Assembly (NCBI GenBank): GCA_965153455.1
Contig: OZ234493.1
Span: 5,580,001 to 5,644,000 of the forward strand
Source: Sphagnum compactum
Lineage: Eukaryota > Bryophyta > Sphagnopsida > Sphagnales
DNA length: 64,000 nt
Reading direction: 5' to 3'
Part shown: positions 52,001 to 64,000 of the stretch, one piece after another
Layout of the letters: every line of letters starts with the position of its first letter
Numbering within the stretch: position 1 is the first letter of the stretch
Notes under the pieces: generated by a model
The model's input: only the letters and a program-made list of their open reading frames with translations
Told to the model about the DNA's origin: nothing
Databases searched by the model: none
Program-made: the position numbers and the translations under genes

Positions 52001-52751
52001 CCTTAGATTGGCCATATACACCTCAGATGGAACACACTTCATAAGGCATAGTACTGATCTCAAATCCAAATTACAGCATATTTTGCTCGATACTTGGGAT
52101 GTACAAACTATTAGAATACTTCAACGGTCTCTATTCAAGGATTGTTAAGCAGTTACACTGATGTTCAAACTTTATGGAAAAAGCTTCATGTACAAGCAAT
52201 CTCCATGCTTACCTGTACTTTAACCCCTAGCAACTAAAGGTACTCTGAATGTTTTTCCATCTGGTGTCAATTTCATTTTCTCAAATTGGCATTCTTGTGT
52301 TGACTGATTACTTGCTGGAACAGGTGGTTACTATGGCTCTTGAGAAGGGTTATAATCTCGAGCGGCTGAAACTGGAGCAGGTAAGGCTACTATAAAGTAT
52401 TTTCAAATTGGGTCACTATATCTGGTCAACTTGATGAGTATGCAACTATAGCTAATTGTTGAACTGTATGACCAGCTTTTTCAGTCTAGTATAATGTGCA
52501 GTTGTTTTGCCAATTTTAGGGCAGGAACAGATCTTCATTTTTACAGGACTGCAGCTCTTTGCCTTTTTGAGTCGATTGTTTATCAGCTCAAGCTGCCTGA
52601 CCCTGAGTCTTATCACACTGGGATGTTGTTAATTGCCCAAAACCTGTTAGATGCTTCAAATGATTGTCTCAAAGCAACGAGTGTGTGGTCCCATTGTGCT
52701 TACACACAATTGTGTACATGCAGAGTGTTGCAGGACCCCCAGTGTCAGCAG
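49098..52751 (+). pseudogene. Multi-exon plant gene of unrecognised family, frame-broken
   Basis: Exon 1 (49098-49769) encodes 224 residues with a Ser/Ala-rich start like a plastid transit peptide and a helix near SLATLSQTLAMMSETMKEV. The start follows an in-frame TAG. Further pieces join by GT-AG sites: 50314-50446, 50602-50950, 51218-51271, about 51544-51721, 52324-52380 and 52485-52751. The second and third join in phase as ARIDGL-AAMQLLSVTAGLDCL. The third piece has in-frame TGA at 50646 and 50706 and a frameshift near 50790 before AIDDFVMACMEAHKEGFGF. The fifth piece (FGEQVKSNDANRVWMEGARE) needs a one-base shift to reach VLPDGKEPLDPTEMFVKE. I do not recognise the family. It is probably a decaying copy, though alternative splicing of part of it cannot be excluded. 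Confidence 0.6.
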
Positions 52752-55700
52752 GTGTGAAAGCTATGCGGCAAAGCCACTATCTCATTCTCTTGACCTTGGA
52801 AAAAATTCGTTCTAGAGGTTAGTCTCCATTCCATTCCGAAAGGCCCAACGCTTTTTGGCAGGGTATCAAAACTTTTAAGAATTGGGTTTGTTTAGGGTCA
52901 GGAGTTTCAGTCTATTTATAGATCCATGGAAGTTTGTGCTCAGGGGTTAGGAATGGTTGAACATTACCAAAATGAAAGGAGTTTAATTGAACATAAAGCA
53001 CTTGGGAGAAATTTCCTAGTGTATCTGGCAGGCACCTTGTATCTGTGAATATGTCTTCTAAAAGAGAGGAGGGATCTTATGTCTTCATACTTCTCACCAA
53101 ATTTTCTTCTTTTTCAATTTTAATCTCATTTTATTTAATGCATCTATATATTTGGCATATTCTTTCCATTTTTTCTCTCAATATTTTCAAATTTACAACA
53201 TAATTAATTCCTCTATAATATCGTATATGTCCATGCTTGTTTTGCACTACAAGTTTTGCAACACATACAACGATTAGAAGGTTTTTTCTTTTCCTACGTT
53301 TTTTAAAAATTCTTATCAATTTGTTCTGATTTAACTTCCATACTTATTATTTCCTAGAGTTGTATGTATATGGTTGTTTGGCATTTACAAGTTTAATAAC
53401 CAATTTAAACTTGTAATATAGAAAATAAATAAGATTGTTTAGTTGAATATTACAAGTTTAAATTGGTTTTCATCCTTTCCATACTTTATTAGAATCTTGT
53501 AGCTTGGGAAAAAGCTTTGGATTTATGGAATGTATTCTAATAGGTTAATAAATCTTTAAATTTCAATTGAAACTTCACTTTGAAAGTGTGAAAAAAAGGT
53601 AAGAATAATGGTAAAAGAGATGAAGGTTTATTGATTTAATTATTTTCATACCTAGGGATATTTGTAAATTTGAAATTTTATACAAGTGACATCATAATAT
53701 TTGAAAATTTTAATAATTTGTTTTAATTCTATAATCTTTGAGATGACATTATTTAGGATAGAATAGCTTATCACGGACCAATAGATAGTGACTAAACAAC
53801 AATTTTAAATATGTTGACAACTGCTTTAGTTTTTTGTTATGTGGATTACCATTCAAATGGACACCTATCACTAAATGTTCAATCATGAATACTATGTTTT
53901 GAAATTCTAACGATACGAAATGCCTTTGGGAAATTAAGTGTTTGGAAATAGGGGGCCAGACACCTCACTTTTAAAGTGGGGTAGTTTGGAGTGCACTTAA
54001 ATACAATTGTACCGATGTAATTTTTTGTTTGGTAATAGGGTTCTGTAACAACAATATAATTATTACGAGTTGTAATTGTAAATAATAGTATTATAACTTG
54101 AGGTAATAATGAAAAATTATGTATGTAAACTTGATTAAATTTTTAATTTTAAATAACGTAAGCTCTATTCATAAAAGAATGAAAAGCTATAAATAACATA
54201 TGATTAATGGTTTAACATAAAAGGATGATAAATGAGGATTATATGTAAATAAATGTTATTATCCATTCATTCATTTCAGTATATAAAACAGTGATTGGAC
54301 TTTAGGCTCATAATTTATAGTTAATATTTTACTGTTGTTAATTATTACTAAAATTCGTAAAAATACCATATGTGAAAATGAATATTTGAAAAATAAACAT
54401 AATGTGAATATTGTCAATACCATTGCGAAAAACTTATGGTCTTTCTTAAATGATCTTTATAAAGAAGAATTTTTAAGCGCATGTAATGAACTTTCTTTTG
54501 AAATATAATTTTCACATCAAGATTCGGCTTTAGAATGTCAAGTTTTATGTTTTTAAATTTTGTAAAAGAGGAATATTGTAAATGATATATTGTAGTATGG
54601 TTGAAAAATCTACCTATGTAATAAAAGGAATTTAATAAAATATTAACCCTCATAGTTTTAGACCCCTTTAAAGTACATGTCAAAACAATGTTAAACAATA
54701 ATTATGTGATTATGAATTTGAGATTTTATGCATAGACAAATTCAAACAAGTGTTTGAAAATAATCTTAGATGAAGAAAAATAACATACATGAATTTTAAA
54801 TTTTTTACTTTTGCACATCAAAATAAACAACTTGCCTTATTTTAGAATTCCCATCAACACAATCTATTATGGCACTAAGACAATTTTAAATATAATTGGA
54901 ACAAAAACCAAGTAAATCAATTAAAGACTTTCCGACCACATTTCATATATTGCATTTTTTCATCAAAAATCATGCAACAACAAGGCAAGGGCAAATATTT
55001 TTATAGTCTTAGAATAAAATTGTGTAATTATAGATTAAGCATGCACATCAAGGAGAAAGTGAGTTGCAAAAGTTTCAAAATTATTTAGAAAGATTATAAT
55101 AAGGGTTTAGACAACAATTAACAACAATTGAGATCAAGAAAGCAATAAAAGTCGACCCTAATGCAAGGGAAGTCAAGAAAGAAGTTCTTATTGCATTTGA
55201 AACTATGGAAAAGTTAGAAGAAACTCCTATTACATATGAAATCAAAGAGAAGGTAGAAAAGCTTGAAGAAATAAATATAGTGTAGAAAGTTAGATTTGAG
55301 TGGCATACCAAAGTTAGTCCATGAATACATTGTGAAATATTCAAACTACTTCTATTATCATTTAAATTCAACAATCTACATTTTTTAAAATGCCATTTCG
55401 CACTAATAGTAATAGGGGTTATGAATTTCCTCTTATTCTATCATGTTGCACCTTGAAATACATTTTCACTACATGCACATCCACAATCGATGTCACATTA
55501 GATTGAAAAAACTTTATTAAATTTTATGAACTACTTATTTTTTATGAGGAAGTGAAAACCTATGCAATTGAAAACTTTATAGATTTAACACAATTTTTGA
55601 TATATTAATTTTGATATAAAAAACACAAATTTATACCTCTTCTAAAACTTAAACAAACACCCCCAAATCCTTAGAAATTGGAACCATGTGTCCAATAGGG

Positions 55701-56153
55701 TTAAAATGAATGTACAAATGTGAAAGGTGGCTTTACACTGATCATTACAACTTACTAGGGGTGCACTATTGATAGATTGCACTCCAATTACATTTGAATG
55801 TGCCATGAAAATGACAAATGATATTTCACATAATAATTATGAAGACCAAGAAAACCAACATTCGCAACATGTCACCCCAACAACACAACATAATCAACAT
55901 TTAAAATCAACCTTAACACAAACACAATAACAAAACAAAATTCAACCAAAATTAACATAACACTAAAAGTTTTTAAATAGGCAAAATAAATAGATCAATA
56001 ACTAGAAAATGCCATGGATATAGTGGAGAAGGGACACACATTTGTACGAAAGGTTAACATGTACTAGAACATTCCCCTAACTTCAATTTTAGATCACCCC
56101 AATAGTACAACTAGAAGTAGAAAAGTGGGCCCTTGAGGTGTGTTAATAGAATA
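52752..56153. other. Very AT-rich intergenic DNA
   Basis: After the 49-kb gene an AGT-start reading (52724-52816, SVAGPPVSAGVKAMRQSHY) may be its last exon. Beyond it I see no gene. A plus-strand lysine/glutamate-rich reading at about 55116-55285 (EIKKAIKVDPNAREVKKEV onward) looks weakly coding but cannot be named. Confidence 0.45.
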
Positions 56154-56295
56154 CACTACTAAGAGATGTGGCCAAGTTTACCTTGTATTTCACTAGGATT
56201 TTGAGTGAACTAGGACATATTCACTATATGAAATCATGGTAAAACATGTTAACCCCGTAGTGAATGGGGACCAGTTGTTACGGACAGGTCAATTA
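56154..56295. mobile_element. CACTA left end related to the 39-kb element
   Basis: Starting at CACTACTAAGAGATGTGG, about 140 bp align with the first 135 bp of the element at 39253. Shared words include TTTTGAGTGAA, ATCATGGT..AAA, GTTAACCCC and TAGTGAATGGGGACCAGTTG. No matching right end was found in the window, so this may be one end of a larger, damaged element that includes the transposase remnant at 58.8-59.5 kb. Confidence 0.75.
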
Positions 56296-58812
56296 AGCTA
56301 ATGAAATAATATGACAATAAGTGATGCCCAAATGTAGGTGGAAATTACACCTATTAGTTAAATCAACCTATGACACTAAGTCATTTAAGAAGGTTTTTTC
56401 ACCAAGTGTGGTTAGTTAATTTAAATTATTTTTTCATATTGTGTTTAGTTAATTTAGGAAAGTTTTTTCACAAATTATGGTTGGTTAATTTAGGGAGATT
56501 TTTCCATATGTTAACCATTAAATATGGGTAATTAACTTCATAATATTTTCATCTTGTAATTTCCATGTGTCCATCTAAGAACTCAAGATGACAAGTATAG
56601 AAACATGCATAGAAACTTGTAAGGTTTGATGATCTTTGTTTGAACTTTTAGTGTGCTTGCAATTTATACAAATGAAGAGTCATTAGTACCCTTGGATGAC
56701 ATTATTGCCCTAGATTGCCTAGACTTACCACATTAATAAATTTATGACAATGGACAATTTGAGCGAAACAAATTTGGTGAAACACAATAATTGTGAGAAG
56801 ATAGGTGGATAAAAGGAAAACTAATAGAAATTGAAATTAAAGTCTCCACCAAGCCAAATTCCATACAATTGTTTTATTTCAACATCTAAGTGGCTTATTC
56901 CAAAGTGCGTTTTAATGTGCCAATGGGTCTTCTGAATCAAATTTTGTTCAATACTAATGGTAAACTAATGTTTGGGATCTATATAGTCTCACAATCATGC
57001 CCTCATTTGATGCTTGGAGACCACCAACCACCATGAGCTGCAAAAATTCAACCGAAAAAAATCAATGCCATAACATGCTTATAACTAACTAGATAAAAAC
57101 ATGAAATTACCAATGAAGTGTATTGAATGCATTTGCAAAAACTAAAAAATAATCACAACAAACAATTGAGCATCACCATGATTATAATTAGTGAACATGG
57201 TTTTTTCAATTTTGTACTAGCAGGTTTTTAATAGGGTTGTGTAAAGTTAGGCAGTCAATTTCCTTAATAATAATTAGCATGCTGAACACAATATCAATCT
57301 ACACTACTAGGCAAATATTTTCTACACAATTCCCAAGACTTGGCTTAAGAGAACTCTCACAAGGTGATTTTGCTGGCAAGTAAATATTTTGTCCACTACC
57401 CATAAATTGCCTTCCATCTAGTTGGCTCGATTTTGCTGTTGAAACTGTATCTTGTTGTTTTGTAAGTGTTTTCTTGTCTGTATTAATGGTCTCACCATCT
57501 GCCAAAACATTAATAACATGTAAACTCACATCAATAGGTTGCCTCATATGAATTCTAATGCCATAGTGTGTGCAGTATATGGAAAAGTTTGCTTTTGTGA
57601 TTCATATATGACATTTTGTGGATCTAGAACCTATACCAACATGCATGATATTGCACTCACTATGTGTTCAATACAATAGAGTTGCAACAGTGGCATGTTC
57701 GTTAATTCAATATGCACACGACTTTGATGTTTCTTTATTTAGAAACAAGGTTCTACCTTACAAGAATGCATGGCAACGTTGTCCTCCTCTTCTCTAGTAC
57801 CATCCTCCTCCATGGTCTCATTTGAGGATACACTAGCAACAAGATTTGCCAATAACACCATCCACAAAATCTTTTGAGGACAATGTACACCCCAAGACAC
57901 TTCCTTCGCATGATAAGGGATATCTTTCTATGTATTCATGACATTGACAAATGAATGGAGGTTAAAATGACCTAAAACATGATAACAATTCGGTGATAGT
58001 CCTAGAGGTCTTTGAAGAAAAAGTCCAAAAACAATCACAACAATAGGAAACTTGAGGATGAAATAATCATAAATTAGGTCTTTACCATATTGCAATTGAG
58101 GCCAACTTTGTCAAGATTCCCATAGTTGAATGGTGGTTGAAGGTCATACTCTATAAAAAGTTGCGCAACTTGGGCTGTAATTTTATTGGTTATCAAAGTT
58201 GTAAGCTGAAAAACCATATCAATTCTAGAGGATACGCCCGTTTTTGTGATGATTTTGTCTTAAAAAATCAGAGCACCCAAATCCCACACAATAACGTCAA
58301 CAGTTCCAAAACTAATCTTAAAAAGTTGATTTTGCAATTTTTAAAAATTATGTGAAGTTATAGGGCAGCTTCACATTTGCAACATGGACAACACAAATGG
58401 CACACAAACACACAAATTGAAAATGCTAGTAAGCAATGCCACACAATTGCTTTAAGATGTGAAGGAAAGATCTCAAATATCTAGCACCATAATTGCTCAA
58501 CATGCTTGAATTTCTACAAGTTCATAAGTGACCAAAAAGGACAATATGCAAAACAAGCAAACATGTGGGATACATATGTCAAGATCTGAAGATTATTACT
58601 TACCTTGTTTAGGGGAATTGTCCATGGTGAATCAAATATAGGAGTCATTCAAATGAAATTCCTACTTAAGGATTATTCATGAAACCTTGTGTTTCTTGTA
58701 AATCATCATCTAAATTGTAGATGGCTTCAGCTTGTGCTGCCTCAGCTGTTGCTTGCTCCACTTGTGCTACACCAACTTCATCATCCTCAATATCCATGTT
58801 TGCAGGGAACAA
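56296..58812. other. Probable interior of the damaged CACTA element
   Basis: No intact gene. A minus-strand frame at 57299-57547 (about 82 residues, Ser/Lys-rich) is not recognised. Position between a CACTA end and a CACTA transposase remnant suggests this is element interior. Confidence 0.4.
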
Positions 58813-59480
58813 TTATTGACTCATGGAAGATTGTGTGACCAATTCTTCATCCAAAGCTTGCATTCCTAGAACATCTTCAACTTCATGTATCACCTTACAA
58901 GCTCGAAGCTCCTTTTGGATAGCTACTTTCCAATCTGGATTTAATGTGTCAGAAATAAAAAACACTTATCCTCCCCACATGCATAGAAAAAAAATGTTTA
59001 AAATTTTCAATTCACTTTAATGTGGTTTAAATGTTTGGAAATGTCAATGTAAATAGTACACTATACTATTTTACCTGAGAAATTGTTGATGGAAAAACAT
59101 AAGGTTGTGAGTGTTTTGGCAATCTTCTTGCATAATTAACAAGCCAAAATCCATACTGATCTTGTTGAATAGTCTGAACCCCACATAGATTTGATGGAAT
59201 CCAAAATGCACGAAACAAAATACGCTTCATGGTTGTATAAGAAACAACCAAAATCTCTTTCAAGATTCCCACATAATATAGGTTTGTTGTACTAACATTG
59301 CGGTCCCTTGTAGAAGAGCGATTCCCTTGTATGAAAATGCATGCAATTCCACTATCATATGTCGTGGCAATCACCTATTTCACCTTCCACAAGGTAATGG
59401 TTTCCATAAGCCCACATTGAAGCATATGATTCTACATTTCTAGATGGAGGTTGGGAGAGGCAAATGATGTTTTCATTGAG
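58813..59480 (-). pseudogene. CACTA (En/Spm) transposase C-terminal remnant, DUF4216 type
   Basis: Read on the minus strand: SSMWAYGNHYLVE, a frameshift near 59360, TYDSGIACIFIQGNRSS, LYYVGILKEILVVSY, ILFRAFWIPSNLCGV and DQYGFWLVNYARRL, as in the DUF4216 domain at the C-terminus of plant CACTA transposases. After STISQ an intron of about 100 bases fits, and the next piece VFFISDTLNPDWKVAIQKEL continues to MSQ and a stop at 58813-58815. The upstream transposase core is missing. In its place, on the 5' side, lies a Ty1/copia integrase fragment. Confidence 0.75.
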
Positions 59481-59839
59481 GGGCTCATTGCAATCTAAAG
59501 CCCTGCGGACATTAAAACAACATTGAAAATTGGGGCAGTAATGAATCAATAGCAACATCATTTTCCATTCTTTCAAGTCTAACATCATGATTGAGGATGA
59601 GAATTTGCATTCAAGAGTAATTTGTGACCTCTTTTTGAATCCAGAGAACATGAGGCATGCCAAAGTCGCTTGGAAGAGGCTAGAAGGCAATATAGACAGG
59701 AAAGGCATGGTGTTAGAAGAGGTCAAATGGCAAGAGCATTTCCAGCACACTTGGCCATGGATATACCCCCTTTTGGTGAATGGTTGCATGAATTCAAGAA
59801 TGATTTTGTCATTGGATTTTGTGGGACACCTATTCAAAA
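59481..59839. other. Junction segment between CACTA and copia remnants
   Basis: The minus-strand frame continues open through this piece without recognisable integrase or transposase motifs. The plus strand also has open, Arg/Lys/Ala-rich frames (59587-59844 and 59670-59906). Origin is unclear; it may be CACTA DNA, copia DNA or a captured fragment. Confidence 0.4.
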
Positions 59840-60330
59840 TATAAGTCACAGTTTTCATTGGCTCTACCCACAAATGGTTTGGATTTTGTGTTTTGATCAT
59901 CATTGATCGTGCCTTCTCCATAAAAAATCTATTCATACATTTTGCCACACCATTTTGTTTTGGGGTTCTAGCTTGAGTTAATTGACGATGGATTCCTATT
60001 TCTTGACAATACGAAATTAACTTGTTAGAATCTTCCACAATCTGAGCAGAGAACCTTGATTGGGTGTTCAATCAATCTTTCACTATATTCTCCAAATATT
60101 TTGAATATTTTTAAAGCTTCACTTTTTCTCTTAAGGAAGAAAGTCCATACCTTATGAAAATAGTCATTTACAAGGGTCATAAAGTAGAATGATCCACTAA
60201 GAGATTTGATTGGAAATAGTTCACAAATATTAAAATGTATCAATTCATTGATAGTTGTTGCACAAATTTGACTTCTTGGAAACTGTTTTCTATGTTTTTT
60301 TTAAGTTGACATGCTCTACAAACATTTGAA
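59840..60330 (-). pseudogene. Ty1/copia retrotransposon integrase fragment
   Basis: Minus-strand pieces in two frames give CRACQLKK (zinc-binding end), NELIHFNICELFPIKSLSGS, FMTLVNDYFHKVWTFFLKRK, IKVLCSDCGRF and, after a frameshift, QLTQARTPKQNGVAKCMNRF, EKARSMM and VTYILNRCPTKS. This order is the integrase core of Ty1/copia Pol. The usual SDNGGEF is degraded to SDCGRF and GVAERMNR to GVAKCMNR. The gag, protease, reverse transcriptase, RNase H and LTRs were not found nearby, so it is a truncated relic. Confidence 0.85.
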
Positions 60331-63300
60331 CAAATGGGAAATTAGACAACTTATTTTCAATGTCATTATTCTACTTTTTAACTATCTATTTTTGATACAA
60401 AAGGTAAAATATACTAGCATTGTTGAAATATATATCCATCTACTAAGTCACTAGTAATTTGCACACATTCAAATTTGAAAAATATTTTTTTCATAATTTT
60501 ATAATTATTTCATTATGTAAAATTGACTTAACTTTTTATTAGGAAAATTAGTTGTTTATTCACTCAAATGAGACTTTTTTAAACTGAAAAATTGCCTTAC
60601 AATCAACTTGGGATTCGCATATTGTTGTGCGAGTGTTATGGCTAGCCATTAAACCATGAAAGTACAAAGAGTTTTTTTTTTTGGTGGAAATGCAATTCCA
60701 TCAAATGAAAACATTTAATGACATTGTGCAATGGTGGGTAATTTGGAAATGTGTTATTATTGGTCAAGCCCAATGCTAAATAACATTTCCCAATGGTTGA
60801 TATCTAATACACAATTGGGTTTTGGTTCACATACATAATGAACATGAGATTTGTGTAGTCATCCTGCAAGCCCCCTAAACCTAGGGGCTTGAATCCCGAG
60901 GGGAAGAAGAGGAAACCACATAGGTTAGTTAAAATTTTAATCCAAAACTGTGAAACCTAGGGAACCTAAACCCTAAAACCCTTTTAGATCCTTGGGGAGG
61001 AAGAGGAAGAAAAAGAAAAAAAGCCATGAATATAAAAATCAAGGATGGGAACCCAACCATAAAAAACATAAGGCAAATGAAAGCACAAGTAGACACAACC
61101 CAAAGAAAAAACAAAAGCAAACAATCAACAAAAGTAAAGTAAAAATCCTATGCAATTAGGACCCATGGCTACAAAATGACGATCAACAATAACAAAGAAG
61201 ACCTAAAATGAAAGAATTGTCATTTGCCACAAATTGGCTAGTGGCATAGGTGCAATAGCTATGATGAAAAGCCTTGACCAAGTGTAATAGCCTGCTAAAA
61301 ACTCGCTATGGCTTGTGCACATTGTAGGGTTATGGACATGTGTTGTCTGTTAAAAATCAAACATCAAAGAGACTAAAGAAGACCGTTAATGACATGCGAT
61401 AGTGGTTTATGCATAAATAGTAAAAAATGAATCAAATCGAGAATGAAAACAACCATACATCTCAATAACAAGGGGAATGAAGTCATTGTCTAATGTTTGC
61501 TCAATTGTATGATCATGTGTTCTCCTGAGAAGCCATCATTGCTACATGTGTTATCGTTGTCGATGCTTGTTGCACCATATTTGTGTGAGTTGAATCAATA
61601 ATGACAACATCCATCAAAGTTCAAAAGTCGTTTCTGGTGGTAAGGATATCCACTTGTTGTTAGGTGTGGTAAGGGAAAAGGAGGGAAACTTCCTTCTAAA
61701 CATGTGCTCCACTCTCCAAACCAATATTTGTGATAGTATTTTGAAGTGTGCCGGGGGCTATCGTATGCTCACTCCCGTAGGGGCATCGAAGTAAATAGTT
61801 ACCTAGATCATCAATGGTATGACCACATTAACACCATGAAAAATGGGGAACTATAGGATGTGGCAAGCCAAGACGAATATGTAGTGTAGTAAGAAAATGG
61901 GCTAAGGATAAACAAAATGCAAGTGTGGTAAGACGAACTAATAACTAAACGCTTGCCCCTAGACCCACACATGAGTAAAACATGTTCACATGATATCCAA
62001 AGGAAAATCTATTAAAAGTGAAGCAAACTCTTGTTTGTGTAGGTGATCTGCCAAAGAAACCTACAACTAAGGATAAGATTGAACCATTAGGTTTTCAAAG
62101 AGTGGGACCTAAGAGCAAACAATTTGGGGTAACATGGTTTAGACATTTCATAGTGCCATCTAGAACAAAGAAATGCCAATATCAACATGTGTACTACATC
62201 CAAAAAAAAAGGCAATCATCCTATTAGAAATGAGTGATAATTGTAGGAACGATTAATGCCTAACACCTTAAAAATGCGAAGGTAGTAGTCCGAACCACAA
62301 AAAGGAGGCTAAATCCGCTCGAAGATGTCAAAGGAGTGGCATGACGACAAATTAAGTGATTGATAAAATCGCTGAAAGACCCCACACCAAATAACTTTTC
62401 CAATATAGTTATGGTATGAATACTGAACTCAACATAATGCTGCAAAATACTTGGAGATGGAAACATGGTACGAAGTAAGTAGCTCGAACACTAGGCATAA
62501 CACAACGAGAGTATTGTAAACATGGGGAAATTGGATGTCATTTCAAAATCTTCATGAAGAGCCTAACCACAAACGATTCAACGAATGATGTAGATCTTAC
62601 TGGTGCGCCCAAAATATGAAAACTCGAGTCGGGAGTAGGAAAGCCAGGAGGAAATGACATAAAATTTTCCAACCCCTTTGGAGACTAAGCTACACATTTC
62701 GCCGACTGCACTGAAAGCCTTAATGCTGATAACTCATGTTGCAATCGTAAAAATGTAAGAATCACATCTGATGTGGGACCTATATGTGTATCATTTGGTA
62801 AGGAAGGGAAAACACAAGTAGGGTAGGCTGTTACTATAAGGTGAAAAACGCAAAGGTGAGCCAAAGTAAACAACACTCCTCCCAATGGGTCCCCCTATTG
62901 TGTACCTAATTTTGACGAAATGAGTATGAAAAGAACACATAATTAAAACATTTGTTTTAGTTTTTCATAAGCAATTAGAGTCAATTCCAAATCCTACCCC
63001 ACTTCCATTAACATGATTACACCACACGAACCCTTGCTCATGTAAGGGAGTATGTTCGAGTGTATGTACACTAGTTTCGAGCACACCTGTAGCCCCATTT
63101 GAAGAAACCACGAATCCTTCACCTTTTCCATCCACTTGCTAAGGTTGATCTCCCTCTTTTCATCAATGATTTCCATCCTAAAATGGAAGTTACTTTAGAT
63201 TGGGAGGCATTTGTCTCTGTTTTAACCTGTTCACCACATTTTTTTTCTTGCGACCCCTCAAATATGGTGTATGAACTTTTATAAAACGATATTGTCCTAG

Positions 63301-64000
63301 ATGATTCTGCGAATGGCTTTGACCTATTTTTCAAAGTACAAACCACAATTTGCTTAGCATATTTTGTTTACAACTGGGACCTTAAACCTCAATCTTGAAA
63401 ACCCCAACTCAAAAATTCCTTTTAATCCCCTTTAAACCCTAAAAATATTGCCCTAAAATAGTATTTACAAACAAAACGAAAAAATGAAAAGGGGACATAT
63501 GGCAACAGACTCACGAAAACCCAAAGAATGGATGGGAATGGTAATGAACCTAGTTGCAAATGCACCAATGTTTGTGTGCTTGTGCTAACGTTCACGGACC
63601 CTATTTGACTACCTAGTCTGTTTTGCCTTGCTCTTGTCTTGCTTTATGTTGGCCTGCCTTGCTCTATATGCTTGGCCTTGCCCCTGCTTTAAACACTACT
63701 ACTACTAGTACTGCTACTATTACTACACTCTCAAACATTGACTGTTTTCCCAATTGTTGCTACAAGGTCGTCAAATACACGAATCGATAGAACTAGGATG
63801 AGATCCCACTCTTAAGGTTAGGTTGACAGGCGATTGTTGATGATTGTTGATGATCGTGCAACTGTTCTACTCAAATCAAAGGGCCCTTGCTTTGAAGGGT
63901 TTTGGGTTTTTATAGCTTCTTCCAGTGACGGCAGTGCGCACTCAGCAAGGGGCTATTGCAGTAGACGATGCATTGGTGTGTGAAAGGCAATGGACGTGCT
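60331..64000. other. Gene-poor DNA to the window end
   Basis: No supportable gene on either strand. Near 63640-63720 there is simple sequence with CCTTGCTC and CTACTACTA words. The final 200 bases become slightly GC-richer, which could be the edge of another feature beyond the window. Confidence 0.5.

Noticed and set aside
55116-55285. Lys/Glu-rich plus-strand reading, considered as a TFIIS/Med26-like domain
   Set aside because: Only a loose resemblance; the key residues of that domain are not clearly present and flanks show stops.
59587-59906. Plus-strand Arg/Lys-rich frames as a possible captured gene
   Set aside because: They overlap the junction of two transposon remnants, have no domain I can name and no start or splice evidence.

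Overview
The window looks like nuclear DNA of a land plant, probably one with a large, repeat-rich genome. A non-seed lineage is possible but cannot be fixed from this sequence alone. The evidence is a plant-type AP2/ERF transcription factor, GT-AG introns, a plant CDC20/FZR-class APC/C activator, and CACTA, Ty1/copia and PIF1-helicase (Helitron-like) remnants set in AT-rich DNA. No tRNA, rRNA, CRISPR or operon-like structure was seen.

The left third (about 6.9-23.6 kb) is gene space with three intact genes. A PRP22/DHX8-type DEAH-box splicing helicase (7093-11353, +) has one intron. An intronless DREB-type AP2/ERF factor (15397-16317, +) has a long leader with a probable 5'UTR intron and a perfect heat-shock element. 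A fizzy-related/CCS52-type APC/C activator (20662-22251, -) is a single exon, with an array of MYB-core motifs upstream. Two dispersed repeat families (A and B here) each have one copy left and one inverted copy right of the helicase gene.

From about 24 kb to 39 kb the DNA is almost gene-free but holds short, exon-like coding relics: unrecognised pieces near 27.4, 29.5 and 33.8 kb, the C-terminal end of a SNF2 helicase at 36.8 kb, and an Agenet-domain piece at 38.4-38.8 kb with an in-frame TAG. At 39253-42301 lies a complete non-autonomous CACTA transposon with CACTAC ends and a 3-bp target duplication (agt). Its interior is a large TATT-rich minisatellite with a 60-bp higher-order period.

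At 45.2-47.4 kb there is a decayed PIF1-like helicase of Helitron type. At 49.1-52.8 kb there is a multi-exon plant gene of unrecognised family whose splice sites are recognisable but whose frame is broken by two TGA codons and frameshifts. At 56.2-60.3 kb there is a second CACTA end related to the first, the C-terminal DUF4216 part of a CACTA transposase, and a Ty1/copia integrase fragment joined to it. The flanks to 64 kb show no supportable gene.

The three intact genes have no obvious functional link (mRNA release from the spliceosome, stress transcription, endocycle/APC control). The most notable signals are the intronic heat-shock element, the complete minisatellite-bearing CACTA element, and the series of decayed gene fragments.
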